From positions 1 through 15,076 of the forward strand of contig PUMC01000027.1 of the NCBI GenBank assembly GCA_003552425.1: DNA of 15,076 bases. Reading direction: 5' to 3'. The stretch comes from Candidatus Acetothermia bacterium. Lineage in GTDB: Bacteria > Bipolaricaulota > Bipolaricaulia > Bipolaricaulales > Bipolaricaulaceae. Each line of letters begins with the position of its first letter. Position 1 is the stretch's first letter. This document shows positions 1 through 7,404 of the stretch, one piece after another. A model generated the notes under the pieces. It searched no databases, had not been told where the DNA came from, and was given only the letters and a program-made list of their open reading frames with translations. A program made the translations under genes and the position numbers.

Positions 1-1488
1 AGCGGACTCCCAGCTTGTCTTGGTGGTGTAGGCGCCCACGGTGATCACCCGGCGCGCGTTCCCCGGTTCGGACACCGTAGAGCGGCTGTCCCCTTCCACG
101 AAGTACCCGGCGGACGGGTCCGTGACCCAGGCGTCCACGCGCCCGCCCTCATCCAGGGGGACGAACGAGATCCGCCACTGCGAGCCGTAGGCGGCGCTGC
201 TCAGGTCCACATACACCACTTTGTCGTTGTTGCGGATGTCCCGGCCGGTGGGGTTCTCGAGCCACACGTTCCCCGAGGGTGTCCATAGTGACCGGGCGTC
301 GCCGGGGTGCGCGGTGGTTGTCTCCCCGCCGGGGGCGGTGACCGTCACGCTGAAGTGGGCATCGCCGTCGTGCCAGAACTCCACGGGCACGTTGCTCCCC
401 TCGGCCCGGAGCCGCCAGGTGATCGGCGCCTCGACATCGCTGCCGACGTGGATTTTGTCGTGCCCTTCGTTGCCCGCGGCGACGACCACTGCTCTTCCCG
501 GGCGGTCGACGAGTGCGTCGATGGCCTGTTCGAAGTTCGAAGTGCCGTCGTGAGGGCCGCTATGTCCACCAAGCGACAAGTTCACCACCGCAGGGAGGCC
601 TGTCTGATCGGCGACCTTGAACACGAACGCCACTCCGTCCACCACGCCGTCGGTGTAGAAGGTGGTCTTGACGATCACCAGATCGGTGTCCGGGGCGACA
701 CCCGTGTAACCGGCTGCCCCTCCCCCGGCAGCGATGCTCGCCACGTGGGTCCCATGACCGTGCGTATCGACGGTGGGAAGGGGGCTGCCCACCAGGCTGG
801 CCTCGATACGGCTGCGGCCGTATACACGGCCATAGGTGTAGTTGTACCAGGCAGCGCTTCCGTCGGCGGTCAGCGTTTGGTCCCACAGGGAGAGAATACG
901 GCTTCCTTCGGCGAACCCGTCGTCGGACCGGTCCACCCGGAAGTCCGGATGCGTGACGTCGATGCCTGTATCCACGACACCCACGATGACGCCCTTTCCG
1001 GTGGTCCCACGGGGGCCCGTCCACGCGGCCTCGCCCCCCACCTCGGGTACGGAGATGTCGAGGAGCGGATGGACAGGCCGGGCCGCTTCCACGAACGCCA
1101 CCGCTGGATGGGCGGCGAGCTCCTCGAGCCGCGTCACCGAGGCCAGCCCGGTGAGGACCGTGCCATGGCGCGCCTGAACCCTGAGGCCGGGGAGCGGTCC
1201 GCTGTAGGGACGGTCCGTACGCACGAGCACGCCCACTTGGGCATCTTCCCACGCCCGCACGGGGATCGCAATCGGGTCGGGGCTCAGGTGCGCCGGGGGG
1301 AGGCGCTGATCGTCCCACGCCAGGGGAACTCGGTGAACGAGCTGCTCCGGGGCGACGAGGAGGCGGTACACCGGGGAGGCCAGGGCGCGGAGCACGGGAT
1401 CGAGGCGTACCGGCTCCGCATACGCAGCACCGGCCAGTCCACTCAGGATCAGGGTGAAGAGTGCCAAGCGTAGCAGCTTGTGCAGCAT
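1..1488 (-). CDS. Secreted subtilisin-like serine protease (peptidase S8), partial
   Basis: The first 496 residues of an exported S8-family endopeptidase are visible; the C-terminus lies beyond the left edge. Residues 1-24 form a signal peptide (basic start, hydrophobic core, probable cleavage after Ala-Tyr-Ala). A propeptide-like stretch of about 110 residues follows. The catalytic Asp is D173 (VVDTGID), the catalytic His is H245 (DTHGHGTHVAS), and the oxyanion-hole Asn is N340 (VVAAGNEG). The Ser motif (GTSMA type) is not reached. Between N340 and about residue 480 lies an inserted beta-rich segment rich in Trp, Val and Thr. It resembles in placement the jelly-roll insert of the CspA/B/C-like S8 group; that assignment is inferred. 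The start is the only ATG that gives the signal peptide, and no Shine-Dalgarno precedes it. It is divergent from ftsH and likely acts outside the cytoplasm on unknown proteins. Confidence 0.93.
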   Translation of the reverse strand, partial: MLHKLLRLALFTLILSGLAGAAYAEPVRLDPVLRALASPVYRLLVAPEQLVHRVPLAWDDQRLPPAHLSPDPIAIPVRAWEDAQVGVLVRTDRPYSGPLPGLRVQARHGTVLTGLASVTRLEELAAHPAVAFVEAARPVHPLLDISVPEVGGEAAWTGPRGTTGKGVIVGVVDTGIDVTHPDFRVDRSDDGFAEGSRILSLWDQTLTADGSAAWYNYTYGRVYGRSRIEASLVGSPLPTVDTHGHGTHVASIAAGGGAAGYTGVAPDTDLVIVKTTFYTDGVVDGVAFVFKVADQTGLPAVVNLSLGGHSGPHDGTSNFEQAIDALVDRPGRAVVVAAGNEGHDKIHVGSDVEAPITWRLRAEGSNVPVEFWHDGDAHFSVTVTAPGGETTTAHPGDARSLWTPSGNVWLENPTGRDIRNNDKVVYVDLSSAAYGSQWRISFVPLDEGGRVDAWVTDPSAGYFVEGDSRSTVSEPGNARRVITVGAYTTKTSWESA

Positions 1489-1495
1489 AGACCGC

Positions 1496-1524
1496 ATTGT
1501 ACTAGCAGGCAGTAGATGGGGAAA
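1496..1524 (-). promoter_or_regulatory. Candidate promoter of the S8 protease, leaderless type
   Basis: On the minus strand a TACAAT -10 hexamer (1501 to 1496, 5 of 6 to consensus) lies exactly 7 nt before the protease ATG at 1488. A weak TTTCCC sits 17 nt further upstream (1524 to 1519). No Shine-Dalgarno lies between the hexamer and the ATG, so transcription would begin at or within a base of the start codon, giving a leaderless mRNA. The -10 match is good and the -35 is poor. Confidence 0.5.
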
Positions 1525-1531
1525 GGAACGG

Positions 1532-1559
1532 TTGCGTACGCTGGTGCCATGGGTACAAT
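1532..1559 (+). promoter_or_regulatory. Candidate promoter of ftsH-dxr
   Basis: TTGCGT (1532-1537), a 16 nt spacer, and TACAAT (1554-1559). The predicted transcript start near 1566 leaves a leader of about 10 nt that consists almost only of the Shine-Dalgarno GGAG (1567-1570), 6 nt before the ATG at 1577. It stands back-to-back with the protease promoter in an 88 bp divergent region. The -10 matches 5 of 6 consensus bases, the -35 only 3 of 6. Confidence 0.5.
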
Positions 1560-1576
1560 CGCCATTGGAGAAACTG

Positions 1577-3418
1577 ATGAACGGAAGGCCCCCTGCGCAG
1601 CGGAACCTCCGCACCATCGCTTTCATGCTGGTGGTGCTGGTGCTCGGCCTCATCCTGGCTCAGCAATTCTGGCCCAGTGTTGAGCGCGGGCCGACGACCC
1701 TTTCGTATTCCAACCTCTTGGAACGCATCCGTTCCGACGAGGTGGTGCGCGTGGAGATCCGCGGCAGCCGTGTAACCGGCGAACTGACGACGGGTGAGGA
1801 GTTTGTCACCGAAGGGCCTGCCGAAGGATCCCCGGTGTGGGCCGAACTCACGTCGAAGCTCGAGGAGCGGGGGGTGTCCGTCACGTTCAAGCCCGCTGCC
1901 GAGGGTACATGGCTCCTCACGGCGCTCATGTACATGCTCCCCGTGGCCCTGATCATCGCCTTCTGGATGTTCATGATGCGCCGCATGCAGCAAGGCGGGG
2001 GAGCACTCCAGTTCGGGCAGTCCCGTGCCCGGTTGGCGAGCAAGGAGTTCACGAAGATCTCGTTCAAGGATGTGGCGGGGATCAACGAAGTTATCGACGA
2101 GATACGGGAGATCGTGGAGTACCTGCGCGAACCGTCGCAGTTCGTACAGTTGGGGGCGCAGATCCCCAAAGGCGTGTTGCTCGTGGGGCCGCCCGGTACG
2201 GGCAAGACGCTCATCGCGCGGGCCATCGCCGGCGAGGCCAGCGTGCCCTTCTTCTCGATCACCGGTTCGGACTTCGTGGAGATGTTCGTGGGCGTGGGTG
2301 CCGCCCGTGTGCGGGACATGTTCCAGAAGGCGAAGGCCAGTGCTCCATGCATCGTGTTCATCGACGAGATCGACGCCGTGGGCCGGAAGCGCGGTGCGGG
2401 ACTGGGGGGCGGTCACGATGAGCGCGAACAGACCCTGAACCAGCTTCTTGGGGAGATGGATGGGTTTGAGCACAACGCGGGGGTCATCGTGCTGGCGGCC
2501 ACGAACCGCCCCGACGTTCTCGACCAGGCACTTCTGCGCCCGGGGAGGTTCGACCGGAAGATCGTCGTTCCCCGGCCCGACCTTCACGGCCGCGAGGCCA
2601 TCCTCAAGATCCACACGCGCACGAAGAAGCTTGGTCCTGATGTGGACCTCGGGCGTCTGGCCCGCCGCACCCCTGGGTTCGTGGGTGCCGACATCGAAAA
2701 CCTGTCTAACGAAGCGGCGCTTCTGGCTGCGCGGTCGCGCAAGGATCGGATCGAGGCGACCGATTTCGACGAGGCGCTGGATCGGGTACTCACGGGGTTG
2801 CGCCGACGGGGTCTGTTCATCACCGAGCGGGAGAAACAGCACATTGCCTTCCACGAGGCGGGGCATGCCCTCCTGGGGTGGTTGCTCCCGCACACGGATC
2901 CGGTGCACAAGATCTCCATCGTTCCCCGCGGCGACGGCGTGCTGGGGTTCACGCTGCAGCTCCCCGAAGAAGATCGTTACATCATGTCCCAGGATGAGCT
3001 CGCCGATCGGCTGACGGCCCTGCTCGGGGGCCGGGTGGCGGAGGAACTCGTGTTGAACTCCCGTACCACCGGCGCTCAGGATGACCTCAAGCAGGCCACG
3101 CAGATCGCCCGGCGGATGGTCGTGGAGTTCGGGATGTCCGAGGCGCTGGGCCCGATCAGCCTGGCCGGCGAGCGGACCAACGTGTTCCTCGGCGAGGAAC
3201 TCGTGCGCAGCGACGAGCACTCCGAGGAGCTGTCGGCCACGGTCGATCGGGAGGTGCGGGCGCTGTTGGACCGGAGCTACGCGAGCGCCAAGGATCTCCT
3301 CACGCGCAACCGGGCGCGGTTGGATCGGCTGGCCGAGGAACTCCTTAGCCGAGAGACGATCGACGGTAAGGAGCTTGACGGGCTGCTCAAGGACCTCGCC
3401 CCCGAGCCGGCGGCATGA
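1577..3418 (+). CDS. ftsH: ATP-dependent zinc metalloprotease FtsH
   Basis: Membrane-anchored hexameric AAA+ protease that unfolds and degrades membrane and regulatory proteins. The 613 residues match the family length. Transmembrane helix 1 is about residues 11-31, a periplasmic domain covers 35-110, and helix 2 is about 112-134. The AAA module has Walker A GPPGTGKT (204-211, K210), the pore loop (FVGVGAARV), Walker B (IVFIDEIDA) and the second region of homology ending in RPGRFDRK. The protease domain has HEAGH (426-430; zinc ligands H426 and H430, catalytic E427), and the third zinc ligand is probably D503 in [10 protein letters not shown]. The ATG at 1577 is chosen because GGAG (1567-1570) precedes it by 6 nt and it starts just before helix 1; the frame is open upstream to 1454 but crosses the promoter. 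The stop overlaps the dxr start (ATGA), so the two are coupled. All key residues are present. Confidence 0.98.
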   Translation: MNGRPPAQRNLRTIAFMLVVLVLGLILAQQFWPSVERGPTTLSYSNLLERIRSDEVVRVEIRGSRVTGELTTGEEFVTEGPAEGSPVWAELTSKLEERGVSVTFKPAAEGTWLLTALMYMLPVALIIAFWMFMMRRMQQGGGALQFGQSRARLASKEFTKISFKDVAGINEVIDEIREIVEYLREPSQFVQLGAQIPKGVLLVGPPGTGKTLIARAIAGEASVPFFSITGSDFVEMFVGVGAARVRDMFQKAKASAPCIVFIDEIDAVGRKRGAGLGGGHDEREQTLNQLLGEMDGFEHNAGVIVLAATNRPDVLDQALLRPGRFDRKIVVPRPDLHGREAILKIHTRTKKLGPDVDLGRLARRTPGFVGADIENLSNEAALLAARSRKDRIEATDFDEALDRVLTGLRRRGLFITEREKQHIAFHEAGHALLGWLLPHTDPVHKISIVPRGDGVLGFTLQLPEEDRYIMSQDELADRLTALLGGRVAEELVLNSRTTGAQDDLKQATQIARRMVVEFGMSEALGPISLAGERTNVFLGEELVRSDEHSEELSATVDREVRALLDRSYASAKDLLTRNRARLDRLAEELLSRETIDGKELDGLLKDLAPEPAA

Positions 3419-4575
3419 ACGCCCGCCGCGTGGCCCTGCTGGGGGCGACGGGATCGATCGGCGTCCAGACGCTGGACGTCCTCCGCACGCTGAACGCCGA
3501 GGGGTATCCCCTATCCGTGACCGCGCTGGCCGCGGGAACCCGTGTGGAACCGTTGGCCGCTGCCGCCCGTGAGCTGGGTGCACGTGTGGTAGGGGTGGGC
3601 GGCCCCGACGAAGCCCAGACAATCCGCAAGCTCCTCCCTGAGGATGTGGAGGTGGTGCACGGCCCCGCGGGGCTGGAGCAGCTGGCCCGTCGTGACGACG
3701 TCGACCTCGTGCTGAACGCTGTGGTGGGTGCAGCGGGACTGCGGGCGACACTGGCCGCGCTCGGAGCGGGGAAGCTGCTCGGCCTTGCCAACAAGGAATC
3801 GCTTGTGGTGGGCGGCGAACTCGTGCGCGCGCTTGACGCGGACTCCGACAGGATTATCCCGGTCGATTCCGAGCATGCCGCCCTGTTCCAACTGCTTCAG
3901 GGGGTCGATCGGTCGGAGGTGGAGCGCCTGTGGATCACCGCGTCGGGCGGTGCGTTCCGTGATCTCCCCCCGGAGGCGCTGGCCCGGGTGACCGCGGACC
4001 AAGCGCTCGCTCACCCCACATGGCGGATGGGGCCCCGGATCACGGTGGACTCGGCTACGCTCGTCAACAAGGCCTTTGAGGTGATCGAGGCGTACCACCT
4101 GTTCGCCGCCGATTGGGCGAGCATCGATGCGCTGCTTCATCCGCAGTCGATCATCCACGCGCTCGTGGCGTTCGTGGACGGCACGGTGCTGGCGCAGCTG
4201 GGACCCCACGATATGCGGATCCCCATCCGCTACGCGCTCACGCACCCGGCACGGCTCGGCCAGCCGCCGGCGCGGCTTCCGCTTGGCGGACAGTCGCTCG
4301 ACCTTGCGCCGATTCCACCGGATCGTTACCCGGCCTTCCACACCGTACTCGAGGCGGGCAAGGCCGGAGGCACGGCACCTGCGGTGGCCAACGCCGCCGA
4401 TGAGGTGCTGGTGGCGGCGTTCCTTGAGGGAACGATTTCCTTCCCGGCCATCGCCGAGGGGCTGGACGACGTCCTGGGGCGACACCGCGTGCAACCCGTG
4501 GACAGCCTGGAGGCCGTGGAGGCCGCCGACGGTTGGGGCCGGGTGGAGGCGCGCCGGTTCGTGGAGCGCGCGTGA
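3415..4575 (+). CDS. dxr: 1-deoxy-D-xylulose 5-phosphate reductoisomerase (IspC/Dxr)
   Basis: Catalyses the NADPH-dependent rearrangement and reduction of DXP to 2-C-methyl-D-erythritol 4-phosphate, the committed step of the MEP isoprenoid pathway in the cytoplasm; this family is the target of fosmidomycin. The 386 residues are near the usual length. The NADPH motif GATGSIGVQTL covers residues 10-20, and ANKES 125-129. The metal ligands are D151 and E153 (PVDSEHAALF) and E222 (NKAFEVIEA). The flexible-loop motif HPTWRMGPRITVDSA begins at 200, and HPQSIIH and the GPHDMRIPI block follow. SGGAFR replaces the commoner SGGPFR, a mild variation. It starts inside the ftsH stop codon with no good Shine-Dalgarno of its own, so it probably depends on ftsH translation. 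Pairing with ftsH links envelope quality control with the supply of the undecaprenyl lipid carrier, which is inference. Confidence 0.97.
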   Translation: MNARRVALLGATGSIGVQTLDVLRTLNAEGYPLSVTALAAGTRVEPLAAAARELGARVVGVGGPDEAQTIRKLLPEDVEVVHGPAGLEQLARRDDVDLVLNAVVGAAGLRATLAALGAGKLLGLANKESLVVGGELVRALDADSDRIIPVDSEHAALFQLLQGVDRSEVERLWITASGGAFRDLPPEALARVTADQALAHPTWRMGPRITVDSATLVNKAFEVIEAYHLFAADWASIDALLHPQSIIHALVAFVDGTVLAQLGPHDMRIPIRYALTHPARLGQPPARLPLGGQSLDLAPIPPDRYPAFHTVLEAGKAGGTAPAVANAADEVLVAAFLEGTISFPAIAEGLDDVLGRHRVQPVDSLEAVEAADGWGRVEARRFVERA

Positions 4576-4584
4576 TGAAGGGCA

Positions 4585-4590
4585 TACAAT
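4585..4590 (+). promoter_or_regulatory. Possible -10 element of the Rrf2-regulator gene
   Basis: TACAAT lies exactly 7 nt before the ATG at 4598, the same geometry as at the protease gene, which would give a leaderless message. There is no convincing -35 at 16-18 nt upstream. The competing reading is that AAGGG (4578-4582) is a Shine-Dalgarno for the in-frame ATG at 4589 in an operon read-through transcript, with the hexamer being coincidental. Confidence 0.35.
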
Positions 4591-4597
4591 GGGAGCT

Positions 4598-5029
4598 ATG
4601 ACGCTCACGAAACGCACTGATTACGGTGTCCGTGTTCTCTATGAGCTGGCCGCCGAGCCCGATCGCTACCATTCCGCCCGAGCGTTGGCCGACCGGCACT
4701 ACGTGCCGGAGGCCTTCCTACGCAAGATTCTGATGGACCTGCGCCAGGCGGGGATCGTGGTGGCCCAACGGGGGCGCACCGGGGGCTATCGGCTGGCTTC
4801 GAATCCGGAAGAGATCTCGTTGGGGCGGGTGTTGGACGCGCTGAGCAGCCAGGTGGTGCGGTTGCCCTGTGTGTCCGGTACGGTGTGTGATCGGGACGGT
4901 GACTGTCCGATCTGGCCCCTGTGGCATTACCTCGAGGAGCGGTTCGCCCGGGAGTTGGACCGTATCCACCTGGGGTTTGTGGTCCAGCTGGGGCAACGTG
5001 AAACGGAGGCCGCCCATGCACCCTACTGA
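4598..5029 (+). CDS. Rrf2-family transcriptional regulator, probable Fe-S cluster sensor (IscR/NsrR-like)
   Basis: A 143-residue winged-helix DNA-binding repressor of the Rrf2 family. The N-terminus MTLTKRTDYG, the helix-turn-helix at about 27-52 and the wing RGRTGGYRLA (58-67) are typical. Three cysteines, C91, C97 and C103, have the exact C-x5-C-x5-C spacing of the IscR and NsrR cluster ligands. The fourth IscR ligand, His three residues after the last Cys, is replaced by Trp (CPIW). D8 is in the place of the Asp ligand known for Streptomyces NsrR, so either a [4Fe-4S] NsrR-type or an altered [2Fe-2S] site is possible. The start at 4598 fits family N-termini; an in-frame ATG at 4589 with AAGGG 6 nt upstream would add three residues. 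It follows dxr by 22 bp and overlaps the MIP18 gene by 14 bp, which suggests it senses Fe-S status or NO; its targets are unknown. Confidence 0.93.
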   Translation: MTLTKRTDYGVRVLYELAAEPDRYHSARALADRHYVPEAFLRKILMDLRQAGIVVAQRGRTGGYRLASNPEEISLGRVLDALSSQVVRLPCVSGTVCDRDGDCPIWPLWHYLEERFARELDRIHLGFVVQLGQRETEAAHAPY

Positions 5030-5321
5030 GGCAGCGGTGCGGGACGTCCTGAGGGAACACGTGGTAGATCGCGAGCAGGGGATCAACGTGGTGGACTTGG
5101 GGCTCATCTACGAGGTGCAGATCGCAGACGGTACGATCGCCGTCGACATGACGCTCACCCACCCGAATTCGCCCCAGGCAGGGGAACTCCCGGCGCGGGT
5201 GGAGGAAGCGCTCCGGACAGCGTTTGCGGACTACGATGTCGAGGTCAGCCTCGTCTGGGAGCCCTCCTGGGGCCCCGAGCGGATGTCCGACGAGCTACGA
5301 CAACACTTCGCGGGCCGCTGA
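5016..5321 (+). CDS. MIP18/DUF59 family protein (SufT/PaaD-like Fe-S assembly factor) lacking the conserved Cys
   Basis: A 101-residue single-domain protein of the MIP18 family (DUF59), whose members help load iron-sulfur clusters onto target enzymes. Family signatures are clear: EQGINVVDLGLIYEV (20-34), DMTLTHP (44-50), then SLVWEPSWGPERMSDELR near the C-terminus, close to the Thermotoga DUF59 and SufT pattern. The normally conserved Cys of the TxPxCP motif is Ser here (S52, in HPNSP), which is unusual and could remove the reactive thiol. The ATG at 5016 follows GGAGG (5005-5009) by 6 nt. It overlaps the end of the Rrf2 gene by 14 bp and stops 2 bp before the next gene, so the three are co-translated. 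Placement beside a likely Fe-S sensor supports an Fe-S role; the exact client is unknown. Confidence 0.9.
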   Translation: MHPTEAAVRDVLREHVVDREQGINVVDLGLIYEVQIADGTIAVDMTLTHPNSPQAGELPARVEEALRTAFADYDVEVSLVWEPSWGPERMSDELRQHFAGR

Positions 5322-5323
5322 CC

Positions 5324-5923
5324 ATGGCGGTCTGTGTCCTCTGTGATCAGCGCACCGGGGATCGCGCCTGCCCGGCGTTGGGCCGGCGCATCTGCAGTGC
5401 CTGTTGTGGAGCGCACCGGCGAAAGACCGTGCGCTGCATCCCCAGTTGCACGTTCCTCGTGGCTGCTGAGCGGCACCTGCGCGAGCGCCGAGCGCGCGAG
5501 CTCGTCCAGGCATGGACCGAGTGGCAAGGGCGCCTCTCCGCCGACGGGCAGGAGGACCTGTGGCCCTATGTGGAGGCTCTGGCCCAGCTCCTGGCGGACA
5601 TGCTTCACAGGAACGATGCCGACGACGAGCACGTGGAGAGCGCGGTCGCGTTTCTGGCACAGACGCTGTCCCCGATCACGATCGTTGGGGCAGCCCCTCC
5701 GATGCTGGGGAGAATGCTGGCCGAGACGCTGTTGCCGCTCGTTCAGGAAGGACGCCTGTCGGCGCCGCGGCTGCGCGATGCCGCACAGGCGCTGTCCGAT
5801 TGGTTGGGTGCCTACCGCAGCACCGCGGACACCCATAGGTTTGTGCACGGGCTTTTGGGGCTGATCCCCCCGCAGCAAGAGAAGCCCCCAGGGCAGCAGG
5901 GCGGCCTCATCGTACGGCCCTGA
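5324..5923 (+). CDS. Cys-rich putative metal-binding protein with helical C-terminus, function unknown
   Basis: A 199-residue protein I cannot assign to a named family. Residues 4-42 hold eight cysteines in the order C-x2-C-x8-C-x7-C-x2-C-C-x9-C-x3-C (C4, C7, C16, C24, C27, C28, C38, C42), with basic HRRK between, as in a zinc-ribbon or double zinc-binding module; an Fe-S site is also conceivable. The rest has no Cys and looks alpha-helical, with a hydrophobic middle (residues about 105-155) and a low-complexity PPQQEKPPGQQGG tail. No signal peptide or clear membrane helix is seen. It begins 2 nt after the MIP18 stop with no good Shine-Dalgarno, so translation is probably coupled. Its last 17 bp overlap the 3' end of murJ on the other strand. 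Similar short CxxC-CCG-C-x3-C modules occur in uncharacterised bacterial proteins, as far as I recall. Confidence 0.85.
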   Translation: MAVCVLCDQRTGDRACPALGRRICSACCGAHRRKTVRCIPSCTFLVAAERHLRERRARELVQAWTEWQGRLSADGQEDLWPYVEALAQLLADMLHRNDADDEHVESAVAFLAQTLSPITIVGAAPPMLGRMLAETLLPLVQEGRLSAPRLRDAAQALSDWLGAYRSTADTHRFVHGLLGLIPPQQEKPPGQQGGLIVRP

Positions 5924-7400
5924 CCCAGCGCCACACCCCGAAGCGCACCGCCGCGACGGTGAACACCCCTATACCGAGCGCTACACCCGACGCGACCCGC
6001 GCCCATGGAGCAAGCGTTGCCAAAAGGAATCGGTCGGCGCCCGCCACGGAAAGTCCCATCAGGGCAGCGGAAGCAGCGGCGCCCATCACCGGTCGCAGCG
6101 GTACCCAACCCGTCCCCCTGCGCCACAGGAGCCAGCCCTGGGCCAGGGCGTTGACCCAACCGGCTACCCCGGTGGCCAAGGCAAGCCCGAACGTCCCCCA
6201 TGGGCCCACCCACCATAGGTCAAGGCCGATGTTGACGAGGACGGCAACGGCGCCGGTGAGCACGGGGATCCCCGGACTTCCCAGACCGTAGAACGCCCGC
6301 GAGAAGAGGTACACGAGGGTGTACGCCCACAGGCCGGAAAGGTACGCGGCCAGCGCGGCGTACGTGCGGGCTGTGTCCTGGGCGGTGAACGCACCGTGCT
6401 CGAAGAGGAGCGCGATGATCGGTCGGCCGAGCGCCAGCAGGCCCGCCATGGCCGGCAGGATGAGCACCGTGGCCAGTCCTACACCTTCGGAGAGCGCGTC
6501 GCGGAACGGTCCTTGGAGCCCGTCGGCGGCGTTGCGGGCGAAGCGCGGTAAGGCGGCGACGGCCACGGAGACGGCGACGATACCGATCGGCAGCTGGAAC
6601 AGACGCATCGCGTACTGCAAGGTGGCGATGGCCCCCTCGGCCAGGTAGGAAGCGAGGCGTGTGTCGACGAGAACGTTGATCTCCGCCATCGCTACCCCCC
6701 CCAGGACCGGCAGCAGCCGACGCGCCATCTGGCGGATTTCCGGAGAGGGCGGCCATGGACGGGGCAAGCGGCCCACCTCTCCTCGGAGAAAGGGAAGCTG
6801 GACGATGAGCATCCCCGCTGCGCCGATGAGAAGCCCGAAGGCAAGCGCGCTGATGGGGGGGCGGGCGATGGGCGTTAGGAGGAGGGCACCGAGGATCATG
6901 GCCAGGTTGGGAAGCGCCGGGGCGAGTGCCGGGAGGAAGAACCGTCCGCCGGCGTTGAGGATCCCGCTTGCCAAGGCGGCGAGGGATACGAGGCCGATGA
7001 ACGGGAACATCCACCGCCCCAAGGTGATCGCGAGCGTGAGCTGTTCTTGAGGGAAGCCAGCTGCGAGGAGGGGAATGTACAAGGGTGCGGCCCACGCACC
7101 GACCGCGCAGATGAGCGGGAGGATGACAAGGAGCACGGAGAACGTGTGCGCGGCCACGGCCCTGCCCCGCCCTTCAACGTGGGCCCGGCCATATACAGGG
7201 AGAAACGCGGCGGCCAGCCCGCCCTCGCCGAGGAGCCCCCGCAAGAGGTTTGGAACGAAGAAGGCGACGAGGTACGCGTCGTAGGAAGCCGTGGCCCCGA
7301 ACACGTGGGCCACGGCGATATCACGTCCCAGGCCGAACACCCGGGAGAAGCCCGTTCCCAGGGCCGCGCGGAGGACGTCCCCGGTCAACGGGCGGGGCAT
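5907..7400 (-). CDS. murJ: Lipid II flippase MurJ (MviN family)
   Basis: A 497-residue integral membrane protein of the MOP superfamily that moves lipid II across the inner membrane for peptidoglycan synthesis. Hydrophobic segments spread over the whole length fit about 14 transmembrane helices. The N-terminal block SRVFGLGRDIAVAHVFG carries the arginines matching the functional R18 and R24 of E. coli MurJ (here R20 and R26), followed by YDAYLVAFFVPNLLRGLLGE and the mid-protein block DTRLASYL...LPIGIVAVSV typical of MviN. The short C-terminus ends WRWVRAVR. The ATG lies 4 nt after the rplI stop with no evident Shine-Dalgarno, so it is the downstream, probably coupled gene of an rplI-murJ operon. 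Its 3' end overlaps the convergent Cys-rich gene by 17 bp. Confidence 0.96.
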   Translation of the reverse strand: MPRPLTGDVLRAALGTGFSRVFGLGRDIAVAHVFGATASYDAYLVAFFVPNLLRGLLGEGGLAAAFLPVYGRAHVEGRGRAVAAHTFSVLLVILPLICAVGAWAAPLYIPLLAAGFPQEQLTLAITLGRWMFPFIGLVSLAALASGILNAGGRFFLPALAPALPNLAMILGALLLTPIARPPISALAFGLLIGAAGMLIVQLPFLRGEVGRLPRPWPPSPEIRQMARRLLPVLGGVAMAEINVLVDTRLASYLAEGAIATLQYAMRLFQLPIGIVAVSVAVAALPRFARNAADGLQGPFRDALSEGVGLATVLILPAMAGLLALGRPIIALLFEHGAFTAQDTARTYAALAAYLSGLWAYTLVYLFSRAFYGLGSPGIPVLTGAVAVLVNIGLDLWWVGPWGTFGLALATGVAGWVNALAQGWLLWRRGTGWVPLRPVMGAAASAALMGLSVAGADRFLLATLAPWARVASGVALGIGVFTVAAVRFGVWRWVRAVR

Positions 7401-7404
7401 ACGT

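Noticed and set aside
307..1473. Plus-strand open frame (388 codons) opposite the S8 protease
   Set aside because: The protease frame on the minus strand has signal peptide and catalytic motifs; this frame has none.
1454..1576. Upstream extension of ftsH to an ATG at 1454
   Set aside because: It would run through the divergent promoter region and into the protease start, lacks the Shine-Dalgarno seen at 1567-1570, and adds 41 residues before the first membrane helix that the family does not have.
1502..3751. Long minus-strand open frame (749 codons) opposite ftsH and dxr
   Set aside because: It mirrors the codons of two clearly identified genes, has no recognisable domains and is His/Arg/Pro-rich, as expected of antisense frames in high-GC DNA.
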